DNA from: Haloarcula rubripromontorii
GTDB lineage: Archaea; Halobacteriota; Halobacteria; Halobacteriales; Haloarculaceae
DNA length: 64,000 nucleotides
Reading direction: 5' to 3'
Assembly (NCBI RefSeq): GCF_001280425.1
Contig: NZ_LIUF01000002.1
Location: forward strand, 124,001-188,000
This document shows positions 19,097 to 27,145 of the stretch, in pieces. The notes beneath the pieces were generated by a model. The model was not told the DNA's origin and did no database searches. It was given only the letters and a program-made list of their open reading frames with translations. Each line of letters opens with the position of its first letter. Position 1 is the stretch's first letter. The position numbers and the translations under genes were made by a program.

Positions 19097-19828
19097 CTAC
19101 TCGTCGACCTGGAACTCATTGCCACACTCCGGACAACACACCTCGTCGTGCCGCAGCGCCGCCGACTGCTCGCGGACCTCCCGCATCACCGAGGAAATCC
19201 GGTCTTCGGCCTCCATCTCGTCCTCGACGGCGAGGTCGACGCCCTCGACTTCGAGCAGGAACTTCGCGACCTCGGTGGCCTCGTACATCACATCGTCGAG
19301 GTCCTCAGCGGTGAAGAAGTCACACATCGCACCGTAGAGGAACGTCGCGCCAGCCTTCCGGACTTTGTCCTCGAAGGCAGCGCGGGCCTGATTGACCGCC
19401 TGTGGCGTGTACGTGTCCGTCATGAACGGGACGAGTTCCGGGAGGTTCTCCCCGATTTTCGTCATCTCGACGCCCGTTTCGGTCCGGAAATCGGCGCAGA
19501 GGCGGGCGATGGCCCACTCGCGGGCGGTGATGTACGTCCGGTCCCGGAGGAAATCGTTCGCGCGGTCGTAAGTCCCGCCTTCGATCTTCTTGAAGCGGTC
19601 GTATTTCTGTACGTCGGACGGGACGTCACTGGCTTCCGACACCGCTGTCTCATTGCCTGACTCGGCCGAGACTGTTTCTTCCGAGGCCGAGTCAGCGGTA
19701 TCACTCTCCGTGGCGTCAGCGTCGTCGGCTCTGTCATCCGCGGCCGCCGGCTCATCCGGTTGGTGTCCGGCCGATTCGTCGTCTGCCGCCTCGACATCCG
19801 TCTCGTCCGGCGGTGCGCCCTCAGTCAT
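19097..19828 (-). CDS. DUF5806 family protein with C-terminal zinc-ribbon-like end
   Basis: A 243-residue cytosolic protein. The first 75 residues are a low-complexity acidic tail. The conserved core begins at KYDRFKKIEGGTYDRANDFL and continues through ITAREWAIARLCADFRTETG and LPELVPFMTDTYTPQAVNQA, a largely helical domain I associate with the haloarchaeal DUF5806 family. The last residues, CCPECGNEFQVDE, carry a CxxC that is unpaired here and may bind metal as a dimer. Function unknown; the strong conservation of the core I recall among haloarchaea argues for a housekeeping role (inference). Confidence 0.75.
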   Translation of the reverse strand: MTEGAPPDETDVEAADDESAGHQPDEPAAADDRADDADATESDTADSASEETVSAESGNETAVSEASDVPSDVQKYDRFKKIEGGTYDRANDFLRDRTYITAREWAIARLCADFRTETGVEMTKIGENLPELVPFMTDTYTPQAVNQARAAFEDKVRKAGATFLYGAMCDFFTAEDLDDVMYEATEVAKFLLEVEGVDLAVEDEMEAEDRISSVMREVREQSAALRHDEVCCPECGNEFQVDE

Positions 19829-19943
19829 AGCCGAGCATGCGTGCCCGCGGTGAAAAAGGGTATCGCCGCCGTCCCGCTGTCGTTGTCCTCTCCTAACAGT
19901 TCAGCCGGGTGGCTTTTTTACCGCTCCCATGCATGGCCCGAGT

Positions 19944-20315
19944 ATGAAAATACTGCTCGGTGTCGGGGGCAGCGAACTGTCCTACCAGGCACTGACTGAA
20001 ACACTCGAACGCGTATCGGAAACAGGCGACGAGCTGACCGTCGCTCTCTTCGAAAACGAAGACACCGATGCCGACGTTGAGACCGTTCACCAACGGATAC
20101 AGGAGCGTATCGACGAAAGCGGGCTCGAACCGCCGCTTCGACGCGTCGAGGGCTCCTCTCCGGGAAGCGAACTGGTGAACATCGCCGAGAGCGAGGGGTT
20201 CGATAGAATCGTCCTCGGTGGCGGCGGTCGCTCGCCGCTCGGGAAGATACAGCTCGGCCCCATCGTCGAGTTCGTCCTCCTGAACGCACAGACGCCGGTG
20301 ACTCTCATCCGATGA
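19944..20315 (+). CDS. Universal stress protein (UspA-like), divergent
   Basis: A 123-residue protein with the USP alpha/beta fold: MKILLGVGGSELSYQALTET at the start, GFDRIVLGGGGRSPLGKIQLGPIVEFVLLNAQTPVTLI at the end. The latter is the G-2x-G-9x-G-S/T nucleotide-binding region, with the final Ser/Thr replaced by Ile-Val. ATG at 19944 is chosen because a TATA-like tttttta at 19913-19919 lies about 27 nt upstream (leaderless). Its stop overlaps the start of the acetyltransferase gene by 4 bp (ATGA), so the two are one transcription unit. Confidence 0.82.
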   Translation: MKILLGVGGSELSYQALTETLERVSETGDELTVALFENEDTDADVETVHQRIQERIDESGLEPPLRRVEGSSPGSELVNIAESEGFDRIVLGGGGRSPLGKIQLGPIVEFVLLNAQTPVTLIR

Positions 20316-20833
20316 CCCGCACGTATCCAGACGAACCCGCCGAAGCGTTTCCACAGCCACCGCAGACGATTACTGACCGCGAGGACCGCTCCATCGACGT
20401 CATCCCTGCCGACGACGCCGACACGGAGAGTCTCGTCGAGATGTATCTCGACTTCGACCCCGCCGACCGGGCGCAGGGTATCCCGCCGGTCAAGGAGGAA
20501 GCCATCCGCGAGTGGCTCGAAACGATCCTTGACGGCGACTGTGTCAACGTCGTTGCCAAACACGATGACACTGTTGCCGGCCACGCGACGCTGGTTCCAG
20601 ACAACGAGGACGAGCACGAACTCGCTATCTTCGTATTACAGAGCTACCAGGGTGCTGGTATCGGGACGGCGCTGGTCGAGACGCTGCTTGGGTACGGCCA
20701 GTCCGAAGGTATCGACCACGTCTGGCTCACCGTCGAGCGGTGGAACGACCCGGCGATATCGCTGTATGAGAAGGTCGGGTTCGAAATCAGTAGCGCCGAG
20801 AGCTTCGAGATAGAGATGGCGATCCGGCTTTAA
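20312..20833 (+). CDS. GNAT family N-acetyltransferase
   Basis: A 173-residue cytosolic enzyme of the GNAT fold. The acetyl-CoA binding motif A is ELAIFVLQSYQGAGIGTALVETLLGYG near residues 103-129 (Q-x-x-G-x-G/A pattern) and motif B is WNDPAISLYEKVGFE near 146-160. It follows a USP gene with a 4-bp overlap, so they are probably cotranslated. The acceptor substrate cannot be told. The 3' end overlaps the convergent USP gene by 4 bp. Confidence 0.85.
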   Translation: MTRTYPDEPAEAFPQPPQTITDREDRSIDVIPADDADTESLVEMYLDFDPADRAQGIPPVKEEAIREWLETILDGDCVNVVAKHDDTVAGHATLVPDNEDEHELAIFVLQSYQGAGIGTALVETLLGYGQSEGIDHVWLTVERWNDPAISLYEKVGFEISSAESFEIEMAIRL

Positions 20834-21264
20834 ACGGTAAGGACCGGCTGGCTGGCGTACTCGATGACGTAGGTCGCCGCGCGCCCGACGGCCTCTTCGC
20901 TTTCGTCTTCGCGCGGGACGACGATGAAATCCGCGTTAACGTCCTCTGCCACGTCGAGGACGACACTGCCCGGTGTTTGCATCAGTCGCGTCTCCGAGAA
21001 CGCGGTGGCGGACGACGTTTCGAACGCACCGTCGTGAGCGTCGCGGAACCGCTCTCGGATGCTTTCGGTGAACGCTTGATGCTCCTCGGCGATCGCGGTC
21101 GCGCTCACGTTGCCGCTGTCGATATCCCGGTGGAGCCGTTCGTCGATGACGAACAGCAGGTGGAGATCGGCGTCATACCGCTCCGCGACGGCGATCGCGT
21201 ACTCGGCCGCTCGTTCCGACTGGTCGCTGCCGTCGACCGGCGCGAGTACGAGGTCGATGTCCAT
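20830..21264 (-). CDS. Universal stress protein
   Basis: A 144-residue USP-fold protein that starts MDIDLVLAPVDGSDQSERAAEYAIAV, with the typical Asp and Ser of the first strand-loop. It ends ADFIVVPREDESEEAVGRAATYVIEYASQPVLTV, where the usual Gly-rich ATP loop is replaced by a charged stretch, so nucleotide binding is doubtful. ATG at 21264 is the family-typical start; further upstream in-frame sequence is low complexity and antisense to the neighbouring gene region. It is divergent from the USP gene at 21389. Confidence 0.82.
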   Translation of the reverse strand: MDIDLVLAPVDGSDQSERAAEYAIAVAERYDADLHLLFVIDERLHRDIDSGNVSATAIAEEHQAFTESIRERFRDAHDGAFETSSATAFSETRLMQTPGSVVLDVAEDVNADFIVVPREDESEEAVGRAATYVIEYASQPVLTV

Positions 21265-21388
21265 CACTCGCCAGTGCGACCCCGGCCGGCAAAAATCCAC
21301 CGAGGTTCGTGCCAACTCCGCGGTGTCAGCCGGAGCGTCCCTCGCCGTGACCAACAGTGTATTTAGTCGCGGCTTCGATGCGTGGTGT

Positions 21389-21853
21389 ATGTTCGATACG
21401 GTGGTCATCGCCACGGACGGCTCCGGCAGCGCAGAGCGGGCCGTCGAAGCGGCGCTGGACCTGGCAGCGCGCTTCGACGCAACTGTCCACGGGCTGTACG
21501 TCGTCGACACCGGCGAGGTTGAGACGACGCCCGAAGAGGTTCGCGAGGCGCTGGAGCGCGCGCTGGCGACCACTGGCGGCCGCGCCCTCTCGTTTATTCT
21601 GGAGGCCGCTGACGCCGAGGCAGACGAGGAGCTCGTCACCGCCGTCCGCGAGGGGGATCCGGCCGACGAAATCTGCAAGTACGCGGTGGAACACGACGCC
21701 GATGTCATCGTCAGCGGGACCCGCGGCCGCCACGGTGAACACGGGTACCTGCTGGGGAGCGTCGCCGAGGAACTCGTGCGGGAGGCCCCGATGCCGGTGC
21801 TGACCGTCCGCCAGCTCGAAGGGGAGCCAAATCCCGAGCGAACCGGGGTCTGA
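21389..21853 (+). CDS. Universal stress protein, ATP-binding type
   Basis: A 154-residue USP. MFDTVVIATDGSGSAERAVEAAL is the canonical first strand and Ser/Asp loop; DADVIVSGTRGRHGEHGYLLGSVAEELVREAPMPVLTV near residues 108-145 keeps the G-2x-G-9x-G-S ATP-binding motif, unlike the two other USPs nearby. ATG at 21389 fits family N-termini. It is the third USP within 2 kb, suggesting a local stress-response cluster. A hybrid sensor kinase gene follows 96 bp downstream. Confidence 0.88.
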   Translation: MFDTVVIATDGSGSAERAVEAALDLAARFDATVHGLYVVDTGEVETTPEEVREALERALATTGGRALSFILEAADAEADEELVTAVREGDPADEICKYAVEHDADVIVSGTRGRHGEHGYLLGSVAEELVREAPMPVLTVRQLEGEPNPERTGV

Positions 21854-21949
21854 GGTACCGCTCGAAGCACTGGGGCGTCGGCCGCACCGCTCGACCGACT
21901 GTAAATTTGACAGTAAGGTTATATTTCTACACCACGTATAGACAACGAG

Positions 21950-24259
21950 ATGTATCGTCAAGTCCGCGTACTCCACGTCGACGACGACCCGGAGTTCGCC
22001 GAGGTAGCCGCCACGTTTCTGGAACGTGTCGGCGATGGCTTCACTGTCGAGACGGCGGCGAACGTGAGCGACGGGCTTGCGCGTCTCGCCGAGGCGTCGT
22101 TCGACTGTGTGGTTTCGGACTACGATATGCCTGAGACGAACGGTATTGCGTTTCTGGAGACCGTCCGGTCGGAGTATCCGGACATACCGTTCGTTCTATT
22201 CACCGGCAAGGGAAGCGAGGAGGTCGCCAGCGAGGCCGTCTCCAAGGGCGTCAGCGATTACCTGCAGAAGGGCCATGGCACCGACCGCTACACCCTGCTC
22301 GCGAACCGAATCCAGAACCTCGTCGCGCAACACCGCGCGGAGGCGGGGCTGGAGTCACGTATCGAACAGCAGTCGGCCCTGGCGGCGCTGGGTACGTCCG
22401 CCCTCTCCGGCTGTGAGCGACAGACGCTGTTCGAGGAAGCGGTCGAACTCGTCTCGGATGCCCTCGGCACGGAGTACTCGAAGGTACTCGAATACCGCCC
22501 CGACAGCGATAACTTCCTGTTGCGGGCCGGCGTCGGCTGGCAGGACGGACTGGTCGGCACCGCGGTCGTCGGGGCCGGCGAGGAGTCCCAGGCCGGGTAT
22601 ACGCTCAAGACCGAGGGGGCAGTCGTCGTTGACGACCTAGCCACGGAGGACCGCTTCAGCGGCCCGCCGCTGTTGCTGGACCACGGCGTCGTGAGCGGTA
22701 TCAGCGTCGTCATCGGCGGGACCGACGACCCGTGGGGCGTCCTGGGCACCCACTCGACCGACCAGATTACGTTCACCGACGACGACGTGACGTTCGTCCA
22801 GAACGCCGCCAACCTGCTGGGGAACGCTATCCAGCGCCAGCGGTCCGAGCAGCGCCGACGCGAGAGCGAGCGCCGGTTCCGCGAGATAGCGGAGGTCAGC
22901 CCCGACACGATATTCCGTCTGGATACCGACGGCGTATTCACCTACGTCTCCCCGGTCATCGAATCGCTTCTCGGCTACACCCCAGAGGACCTCGTCGACA
23001 CTTCATTCCGGACATACGTTCCGGACGAGAGCATGGAAACGGCGTTCGACGGGTTCTCTCGGGTCGCGGCTGGCGAGACCGTCCGCGAACTCGAACTGCG
23101 TCTTATCGACGCCGACGGGGACCTGGTCGACATTGAGGTCAGCGCCAGCCCGGTCACACACGATGGGTCAGTTCGGTTCGTACAGGGTCTCGTGCGGGAC
23201 GTAACCGAGCGGACGAAACGCGAGCGCCGGCTTCAGCGACTGAAGGCGCAGTACGAAACCCTGATCGAGAACCTCCCCGAGATGGGTGTGTTCCTCTTCG
23301 ACCGCGACTGCCAGTACACCGTTTCCGGCGGCGGTGAACTCTCGTCTGTCGGCCTCACGTCGGCCGACTTCGAGGGGGCGACGCCACACGACCTGTTCCC
23401 GGAAGCGATTGCCGACGAACTCGAACACTACTACCGGGAGGCGCTTGACGGCCGCTCGAGCCGGTTCGAGCAGGAGTACCAGGACAGGCAGTACCAGGTC
23501 CAGACGGTTCCCGTCCGGAACGACGACGGGGATGTCATCTCCGGGCTGGCGGTGTCGGAAGACGTCACGGAGCGGCGAGAGCGCCAGCGGACGCTCGAAC
23601 GCCAGAACGAGCGCCTCCGGGAGTTCGCTGGCGTTGTCAGCCACGACCTCCGGAACCCGCTCAACGTCGCGCAGGGACAGCTCAAGCTGGCCCGGACCGA
23701 GTGTGACAGCGATCACCTCGACAACGTCTCCGCGGCAATCGAGCGGAGCAACAGGCTCATCGACGACCTGCTGACACTTGCCAGCAACGGGGACGAGGTC
23801 ACCGAGACGGAGTCGCTGGACCTCCGAGCAGTCGCCGAAGGATGCTGGCAGAACGTCCCGACAGGCGACGCGACGCTCGCAGTCCGGACCGAACAGACGA
23901 TTGTGGCGGACCGGGGCCGGCTCGAACAGCTCCTCGAAAACCTCGTCCGGAACGCGGTCGAACACGCACGACCCCGCTCGGAGGTCCCGGCCGACGCCCC
24001 GGATGGAGACGCCAGCGGCCTGACGGTGACCGTCGGTGCGCTTGCTGACGGGTTCTACGTCGCAGACACCGGCCCCGGAATCCCGCCAGAGGAGCGCGAC
24101 GAGGTATTCAAGGCGGGCCACTCGACTGCCGCGGACGGAACCGGGTTCGGGCTTCGCATCGTCGAGCAAATCGCTGACGCCCACGGGTGGACGGTCACTG
24201 TGACCGACAGCGACTCCGGCGGCGCACGGTTCGAAGTTCGCGGTATCGAGACGGCGTGA
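21950..24259 (+). CDS. Hybrid sensor histidine kinase (REC-GAF-PAS-PAS-HisKA-HATPase)
   Basis: A 769-residue soluble signalling protein. An N-terminal receiver domain (1-125) has the acidic pocket VDDD and the phospho-acceptor Asp57 in VSDYDMP. A GAF-like domain spans about 140-285, then two PAS domains (about 305-425 and 430-545), each followed by the coupling sequence DVTER. The HisKA helix has VVSHDLRNPLN with the phospho-His at 565, and the ATPase domain (about 640-769) has LLENLVRNAVEHA, DTGPGIPPEERD and GTGFGLRIV. No membrane segments, so the signal is intracellular. A TATA-like ttatattt at 21919-21926 precedes a leaderless start. The receiver may take phosphate from another kinase. Confidence 0.92.
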   Translation: MYRQVRVLHVDDDPEFAEVAATFLERVGDGFTVETAANVSDGLARLAEASFDCVVSDYDMPETNGIAFLETVRSEYPDIPFVLFTGKGSEEVASEAVSKGVSDYLQKGHGTDRYTLLANRIQNLVAQHRAEAGLESRIEQQSALAALGTSALSGCERQTLFEEAVELVSDALGTEYSKVLEYRPDSDNFLLRAGVGWQDGLVGTAVVGAGEESQAGYTLKTEGAVVVDDLATEDRFSGPPLLLDHGVVSGISVVIGGTDDPWGVLGTHSTDQITFTDDDVTFVQNAANLLGNAIQRQRSEQRRRESERRFREIAEVSPDTIFRLDTDGVFTYVSPVIESLLGYTPEDLVDTSFRTYVPDESMETAFDGFSRVAAGETVRELELRLIDADGDLVDIEVSASPVTHDGSVRFVQGLVRDVTERTKRERRLQRLKAQYETLIENLPEMGVFLFDRDCQYTVSGGGELSSVGLTSADFEGATPHDLFPEAIADELEHYYREALDGRSSRFEQEYQDRQYQVQTVPVRNDDGDVISGLAVSEDVTERRERQRTLERQNERLREFAGVVSHDLRNPLNVAQGQLKLARTECDSDHLDNVSAAIERSNRLIDDLLTLASNGDEVTETESLDLRAVAEGCWQNVPTGDATLAVRTEQTIVADRGRLEQLLENLVRNAVEHARPRSEVPADAPDGDASGLTVTVGALADGFYVADTGPGIPPEERDEVFKAGHSTAADGTGFGLRIVEQIADAHGWTVTVTDSDSGGARFEVRGIETA

Positions 24260-24343
24260 CCGACGCGCCCACACACCGCCGTGGCAGCGTCCTGTCACGG
24301 TCGAACCCGACGGCTTCTTGACGCCACGTCCGCTTGCTGGGGC

Positions 24344-25435
24344 ATGGACGATTGGCTCATCGACGACGACCGCCTCTCTATCGGCCGCAAATCCGTACTC
24401 CCCGGTGAGGGGTTCTTTATTCCGGACTCCTACGAGGAAGAGCAAGCCGAAGCCGAAGCCGCCGAGACCCTGGACGACGCCGGCGTCGTCGTCATCGCAG
24501 ACCCCGACGCCGACGGCCTGGCCTGTACCGCGCTGATTCGCCAGGCCCACGGCGAGGGCGCGCTGTTGCCCGCCGGCCCGCACGAACTTACGGAGGCACT
24601 CGAATGGACCGCTGAGTACGCCGATCCCGGTGTGACCGTCTTCATCTGTGACCTCTGTCCCGACCGCGAGTCCGACATCGCTCCTCTCGGCTCGCTGGTC
24701 GACACCGCCGAGCGGGTCGTCTGGTTCGACCACCACCAGTGGCCTGACGACCTCGCAGACGACGTGGACGCAGCGGGTGTCGAACGCACTGTCGGCGACT
24801 CCGACGAGGTGTGTACCGCCGACGTGGCGCTGTCGGAACTCGACTACGACTTCGACGAGCAGTGGGCCGACCTTGCCGCCGTCACCCGCGACCACGACCT
24901 CTGGATACGCGACGACCCCCGCAGCGACGACCTCGCGGACCTGTCCTACTGGAGCGAACCCGAGGAGTACATCGAGGCGGTCCGCGACCACGGCCCCGAC
25001 CTCTCCCCGGAGTTCCACGAGTTCCTCGACGAGAAGCGCGTCGAGAAGGAAGCGCTCATCGAGAAGGCCGTCGACCGGGCCGAACTCCGCGACGTGGGCG
25101 AGTGGACGGTCGGCGTCACCTACGGCCGCTGCTCGCAAAACGAGGTCGCCGAGGCCCTGCGCGAGCAGGGTGCGGACGCCGCCGTCATCGTCAAGCCGGC
25201 CGGCTCCGCCTCGATTCGCGGGACGGACAGCTTCGAGCGCGCCCACGAGGTCGCCCAGCAGGTCAACGGCGGCGGCCACCCGAAAGCCGCGGGCTGCAAG
25301 CCCGACATCTACGACGACATGATGGATTACGCGCACCACTGGACGACGCAGGGTGCGGTGGCGAAGCAGGCTATCGTGGATGCGTTTCGGCGGCTGCCCG
25401 AGGAAGAGGAGGAAGGAACGGACACCGAGCAGTAG
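24344..25435 (+). CDS. DHH-family phosphoesterase (RecJ-like)
   Basis: A 363-residue cytosolic protein. VIADPDADGLAC near residues 50-61 is DHH motif I, ICDLCPD near 104 motif II, VWFDHHQWPDD near 126 the DHH motif itself, and TRDHDLW near 182 motif IV. The C-terminal DHHA1-like domain ends in NGGGHPKAAGC near 309-319. It resembles archaeal RecJ-like single-strand nucleases and nanoRNases; which substrate is used cannot be said. ATG at 24344 is chosen because the region before it is unconserved. The last 72 bp of the coding sequence are repeated 216 bp downstream. Confidence 0.85.
   Translation: MDDWLIDDDRLSIGRKSVLPGEGFFIPDSYEEEQAEAEAAETLDDAGVVVIADPDADGLACTALIRQAHGEGALLPAGPHELTEALEWTAEYADPGVTVFICDLCPDRESDIAPLGSLVDTAERVVWFDHHQWPDDLADDVDAAGVERTVGDSDEVCTADVALSELDYDFDEQWADLAAVTRDHDLWIRDDPRSDDLADLSYWSEPEEYIEAVRDHGPDLSPEFHEFLDEKRVEKEALIEKAVDRAELRDVGEWTVGVTYGRCSQNEVAEALREQGADAAVIVKPAGSASIRGTDSFERAHEVAQQVNGGGHPKAAGCKPDIYDDMMDYAHHWTTQGAVAKQAIVDAFRRLPEEEEEGTDTEQ
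25341..25412 (+). repeat. Direct repeat copy 1 (3' end of the DHH gene)
   Basis: Seventy-two bases inside the end of the DHH phosphoesterase gene, from the triplet encoding Thr in TTQGAV to the poly-Glu tail. They match 25557-25628 with one mismatch (t at 25381 versus c at 25597, silent). Beyond the poly-Glu segment the two copies diverge but both end in similar acidic codons and a TAG stop. Confidence 0.9.
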
Positions 25436-25442
25436 CTTTTCT

Positions 25443-25501
25443 GTGGGCTATCCCTATCGCGCTCGAACCGTGTGAGAGCGCGGCTTTTTCGCCCACGTTT
25501 T
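25443..25501 (+). terminator. Two-tier hairpin with oligo-T, probable terminator of the DHH gene
   Basis: An inner stem, CGCGCTC (25458-25464) with GAGCGCG (25476-25482), is followed by ctttttc. An outer stem, GTGGGC (25443-25448) with GCCCAC (25491-25496), is followed by gttttt. The nested dyad with T-runs on both sides starts just after the DHH stop codon at 25433-25435, the expected place for a terminator. Confidence 0.55.
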
Positions 25502-25556
25502 TCTCCGAGTGAGTCGCGACCGGCGTGAGCGACTCCGAGGATAAAAAGGTGGACTC

Positions 25557-25628
25557 GGACGACGCAGGGTGCGGTGGCGAAGCAGGCTATCGTGGACGCG
25601 TTTCGGCGGCTGCCCGAGGAAGAGGAGG
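25557..25628 (+). repeat. Direct repeat copy 2 (duplicated tail of the DHH gene)
   Basis: A 72-bp copy of 25341-25412 lies in the intergenic region. In the frame of the parent it still encodes the same C-terminal peptide (VAKQAIVDAFRRLPEEEE) and reaches a stop at 25648-25650, but no DHH domain precedes it. It is therefore a tail-only pseudogene fragment, perhaps left by a duplication or by exchange with a second allele. Confidence 0.85.
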
Positions 25629-25719
25629 GAGGCGTCGATACCGACCGATAGGCGGATTGTGGCGGTGTCTCACCGCCCGACCCAACGTTGATTTGTCCCT
25701 CCGCCGTCACTGCCGGGTG

Positions 25720-26157
25720 ATGCCCGAGTCCCTCCACACGCGAATCGCGCGCGAGACAGCCCTGAGAACGCACCTCGGAAGCGCCGTCGCCGTCGGCGCG
25801 ACGCTACTGGTTCTCGATGGCTCGATACGGTACGCCGCGGTCGCGGCGACGCTCGCCTTGTGCGTCTGGCTCGCTGCCGACGCCGCGCAGGTCGCTGTCG
25901 GTGACTACGCCGACCACGTGGTGTTCGGACTGCTCGTCTTCGGCTTCGTGGCGTACACAGTCGCGGCCGCCGGCCCGACGTGGGTCGTCGTCCCCGGGGC
26001 GCTTCTCGGCGGCTGGTTCCTCCTCGACGGTATCCAGCATCTCCGCCACGGCGTCACCCGTGACGAGGTCGGCGTTCCCTACTCCCACGACGGCGGTCCC
26101 GTAACGGGCCTGCCGAAGGCACTGCTCATCCGACTGGCCGAACCCGTCTTGCTGTAA
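25720..26157 (+). CDS. Small polytopic membrane protein of unknown function
   Basis: A 145-residue protein with about four hydrophobic segments between residues 20 and 110, then a soluble tail with GIQHLRHGVTRDEVGVPY. No family is recognised. ATG at 25720 is chosen; the longer open frame reaching back to 25525 is made of the duplicated DHH tail read in another frame and is not credible coding sequence. It ends 1 bp before the convergent gene. Confidence 0.65.
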   Translation: MPESLHTRIARETALRTHLGSAVAVGATLLVLDGSIRYAAVAATLALCVWLAADAAQVAVGDYADHVVFGLLVFGFVAYTVAAAGPTWVVVPGALLGGWFLLDGIQHLRHGVTRDEVGVPYSHDGGPVTGLPKALLIRLAEPVLL

Positions 26158-26589
26158 CTACTCCCCGACGACCCACTTGTCGCTGTACCGTTCCCCGCAG
26201 GCACACACCGCGTAGGCGTGGACCACGTCGCCCTCGGCGTAGAGGCCGCCCACGTCCTCGTTCTGCTCCTCGGCGAAGGCAAAAATAAAGCGGGTCGTGT
26301 GGTCGCTCTCCGGTTCCTCTTCGGCGACCGGACAGACCGCGCCGGTCAGGTCGTCGCCAATATCGCCCTCGGTTCCCATCGCCTCCTGGGCCAGCCCCAT
26401 CGGGTCGATACCGGTCGCTGACTGGAACGCGCTCCGGCCGTCGTCGCCCGGCAACACGAGGGCGTGCCCGTCCTCGACTTCGTCGGCGTACTCGGCCAGC
26501 GCACCCGGGTTCGAGACGGCGTCCTCGTGGAGGAAGAACAGCACGTCTTCGGGCCGCTCGCCAGCCAGAAACTCCGTGTGTTTGGTCAT
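26158..26589 (-). CDS. DUF5807 family protein
   Basis: A 143-residue acidic cytosolic protein. Its core, EFLAGERPEDVLFFLHEDAV at the start, ATGIDPMGLAQEAMGTEGDI near residue 58 and FAFAEEQNEDVGGLYAEGDVVHAYAVCACGERYSDKW at the end, matches a haloarchaeal family I know as DUF5807. The CACGE near the C-terminus and an isolated Cys near residue 86 could bind a metal. Function unknown. Confidence 0.72.
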   Translation of the reverse strand: MTKHTEFLAGERPEDVLFFLHEDAVSNPGALAEYADEVEDGHALVLPGDDGRSAFQSATGIDPMGLAQEAMGTEGDIGDDLTGAVCPVAEEEPESDHTTRFIFAFAEEQNEDVGGLYAEGDVVHAYAVCACGERYSDKWVVGE

Positions 26590-26693
26590 GCAGAGAGGGA
26601 GTCACTCGCCGGGCAAAAGTGCCGCGTTCCTCCCGCAGGTCTTTGTCCCGTCGTAGCCTCACTTTTAGGCACACTCACGGCATACAGACGCAC

Positions 26694-27119
26694 ATGACCG
26701 ACTTCGCCGAGTACGTCACGGACATCGTCCACGAACCGACCCAGACCGACAGCCCGGGGTTGGACCTCACCGTCGCCGGGGTGTACGAAGTCGTCGAGCC
26801 GGGGCGCATCGACTTCGGCGGCGGCGAACTCGACCCGGCCGGCGTCACACCCCATTCGAGCGAGAAACGAGACCCGGCTGACGACTACGAGTGGTGGACG
26901 CTACGGGGTGGCCAGTACCTCGTTGAGTACAACGAGTCGCTGACCGGCGCGGCGACGGTGACGCTCCAGCCCCGGACGGAACTGCTCGAACGCGGAGCGA
27001 CCCATCCGACGCTGCACGTTGATACGCTCCCGCGCGTGCCGCTGTCGGTCGGCGGCGCGGGGCTGAAGCTCAAGGAAAACGCCCGTGTCAGCACGATTGT
27101 GGCGGCAGACAAGGAGTGA
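26694..27119 (+). CDS. dUTPase / dCTP deaminase family protein
   Basis: A 141-residue cytosolic protein. The trimeric dUTPase-like beta-barrel is suggested by GLDLTVAGVYEVVEPGRIDFGG near residues 22-43, the WWTLRGGQYLVEYNESL strand near 64-80 with the Glu-Tyr-Asn of dCTP deaminase-like proteins, and LSVGGAGLKLKENARVSTIV near the C-terminus. Family members hydrolyse dUTP or deaminate dCTP to keep uracil out of DNA. Whether it deaminates is uncertain. TATA-like ctttta at 26663-26668 lies about 29 nt before the ATG. Confidence 0.65.
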   Translation: MTDFAEYVTDIVHEPTQTDSPGLDLTVAGVYEVVEPGRIDFGGGELDPAGVTPHSSEKRDPADDYEWWTLRGGQYLVEYNESLTGAATVTLQPRTELLERGATHPTLHVDTLPRVPLSVGGAGLKLKENARVSTIVAADKE

Positions 27120-27145
27120 CGCATCCGGTCCCACCGTCCCCGCCG

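Noticed and set aside
21265-21870. Upstream extension of the minus-strand USP gene.
   Set aside because: It is antisense to the plus-strand USP and low complexity; the family-typical start is at 21264.
25525-25719. N-terminal extension of the membrane protein gene at 25720.
   Set aside because: It is the duplicated DHH tail read in a different frame, so it is unlikely to be translated as part of that protein.
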